From Psilocybe azurescens (lineage: Eukaryota > Basidiomycota > Agaricomycetes > Agaricales > Agrocybaceae), in the NCBI GenBank assembly GCA_023853785.1, contig JAJIRX010000861.1, positions 1-19,680 of the forward strand: a stretch of 19,680 nucleotides of DNA, in the 5' to 3' direction. Shown here piece by piece: positions 19,001 through 19,680 of this stretch. Position numbers and translations under genes: made by a program. Under the pieces are notes generated by a model that was not told the DNA's origin, did no database searches, and saw only the letters and a list, made by a program, of their open reading frames with translations. Within the stretch, counting starts at the first letter, position 1, and the number at the start of each line of letters is the position of its first letter.

Positions 19001-19680
19001 ATCATATTGGCTGTCACAACATTTTCTGGCAGCACGAAACATTCTACTGCGTCATGACGAGAAGAAATTTCTGGAATCGAAAGGGATGGACGAAGCAACC
19101 AGGTTCGTAGAAGTGCACGTCCAGATGTAGTCTTCGTCCCGTTTAAAATACCTACATATGAAAATCAGGCAAAGACAAGGCTGTAGACCCCAATACATAC
19201 CGAACAACGACAATCCTTCCTTAGTTTTATCGGAATGCACAGAGGCATGACTTTCATTCTCAAACACTTGTAGCGATCTAAAACAAAATCAGTAGTACGC
19301 ACTACGATGGTAACGACACTATGAGGCTTACAATAAGGCATCTGCGTTGATTTGCATTGCTTGGTCACTATAAAGGTGTAAGCTGACGACTTTCCAAAGG
19401 AGAAGAATCATACACAGAAAGAATTTCGATATCCCTGATATCTATTCCTCCAATCCCTTCGTCATCACAGTCACTGAGTGCCTTTTCTCGTACGATATGA
19501 TCAAGCAGAGCGCCGATCGAAGCCATCTGAGAATTGTTAGCTTTGATAAATAAAGATAATTTGCGAAGACCGTACACAAAGAGGAGAAAATTCGACAGAT
19601 GCAAAGTTCGATAGCCTGATTGAGGCGTTCCACCTCCTTGCCGTAGGATCGCCTGTAGTTTCTCGTCTAGACCTCATGAA
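16064..19680 (-). CDS. MSH5: Meiotic MutS homologue MSH5, N-terminus beyond the right edge
   Basis: Msh4-Msh5 (MutS-gamma) clamps recombination intermediates and promotes meiotic crossovers; it does not repair mismatches. Exons readable from the right: 19526-19414, 19367-19332, 19277-19201, 19151-18904, 18850-18774, 18720-18661, 18612-18505, 18447-18367, 18315-18236, 18182-18172, 18123-18089, 18039-17807, 17750-17597, 17537-17520, 17471-17445, 17394-17387, 17338-17295, 17240-17203, 17090-16979, 16799-16499, 16432-16337, 16271-16064 (stop TAG). Motifs: KEGLSLFG, IKNVPHIM and RVCVRPHID in the core/clamp, QGRHPLQE, Walker A TGANACGK|SVYMKQ, RVTTRESVSK, MIDLAQVSLALRN, Walker B SLIVLDEFGKGT, VATHFH, VAEGLSLDSHAA, and an acidic helical tail. 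One-base discrepancies occur at about 18775-18778, 18373-18375, 17880-17882, 16783-16787 and 16515-16521, and at the 18089/18039 junction. Exons right of 19526 are uncertain. Confidence 0.94.
17387..17537 (-). other. MSH5: Three consecutive MSH5 micro-exons (18, 27 and 8 nt)
   Basis: After the Walker A lysine (exon end 17597), the sense strand has CTATAG|18 nt|GTAGGT (17537-17520, SVYMKQ), CACAAG|27 nt|GTATGA (17471-17445, IALIQIMAQ) and TTCGAG|GTTGGCTG|GTATGC (17394-17387). The next exon starts at 17338 with T-TTC-GTC, giving V-G-C-F-V. Introns are 59, 48, 50 and 48 nt. Together they spell the region conserved in MutS homologues as S-V-Y-L-K-Q-V-A-L-I...Q-V-G-x-F-V-P-A. Confidence 0.9.
18172..18182 (-). 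other. MSH5: 11-nt MSH5 micro-exon
   Basis: Sense strand TTTTTCAG|TTCTCATCAGA|GTAGGT. It adds F-S-S and two bases of Asp between WTFQ (exon ending 18236) and TNVYFKSQEMN (exon starting 18123), rebuilding a conserved core segment with exact phase. Flanking introns are 53 nt (18183-18235) and 48 nt (18124-18171). Confidence 0.85.

Noticed and set aside
1..19680. CRISPR array, bacterial operon or defence system
   Set aside because: The genes are intron-rich fungal nuclear genes; no spaced direct repeats or prokaryotic features were seen.

Overview
The window looks like nuclear DNA of a filamentous basidiomycete, most likely an agaricomycete. The genes are dense, on both strands, and cut by many short introns (mostly 46-80 nt) with GT..AG ends. 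Every assignable product is fungal: a Zn2Cys6 regulator, Ilv3, Rio1, an EHN-type epoxide hydrolase, Msh5 and a Tad1/LINE-like fragment. Gene models were rebuilt by hand from conserved protein motifs, splice signals and phase bookkeeping. No database search was possible.

Layout: 2-100 (+), possible 3' end of an unidentified gene. 207-1641 (-), Zn2Cys6 transcription factor with a hexapeptide repeat. 1642-1870, shared divergent promoter. 1871-5923 (+), ILV3 dihydroxy-acid dehydratase, 11 exons, several very long pyrimidine-rich introns and a 15-nt micro-exon. 5924-7523, convergent intergenic stretch with a PPR-like fragment. 7524-9669 (-), RIO1 kinase. 9670-9813, divergent promoter. 9814-10495 (+), small membrane protein. 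10652-11200 (+), decayed unidentified spliced gene. About 11210-11990 (-), LINE remnant abutting 12097-12210 (-), the 5' exon of a secreted protein. About 12400-13853, repeat-like and unassigned DNA. 13854-15472 (-), epoxide hydrolase in 8 exons. 16064 to the right edge (-), MSH5, partial, with a run of micro-exons.

The genes do not form one pathway: branched-chain amino-acid synthesis, 40S ribosome maturation, epoxide detoxification and meiotic crossing-over sit side by side. The accessory part is the middle (10.6-13.8 kb), where gene debris and retroelement debris separate two housekeeping blocks.

The two strongest observations are these. (1) Five unrelated conserved genes each carry one or more one-base discrepancies, mostly missing bases in short homopolymers. 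Correcting the count restores conserved protein sequence and, where checkable, the exon phase. This points to residual consensus errors in the source assembly more than to five neighbouring pseudogenes. (2) MSH5 encodes its Walker A/Q-V-G region through consecutive micro-exons of 18, 27 and 8 nt, plus an 11-nt exon upstream, and ILV3 has a 15-nt exon. No clearly new multi-gene system was found.
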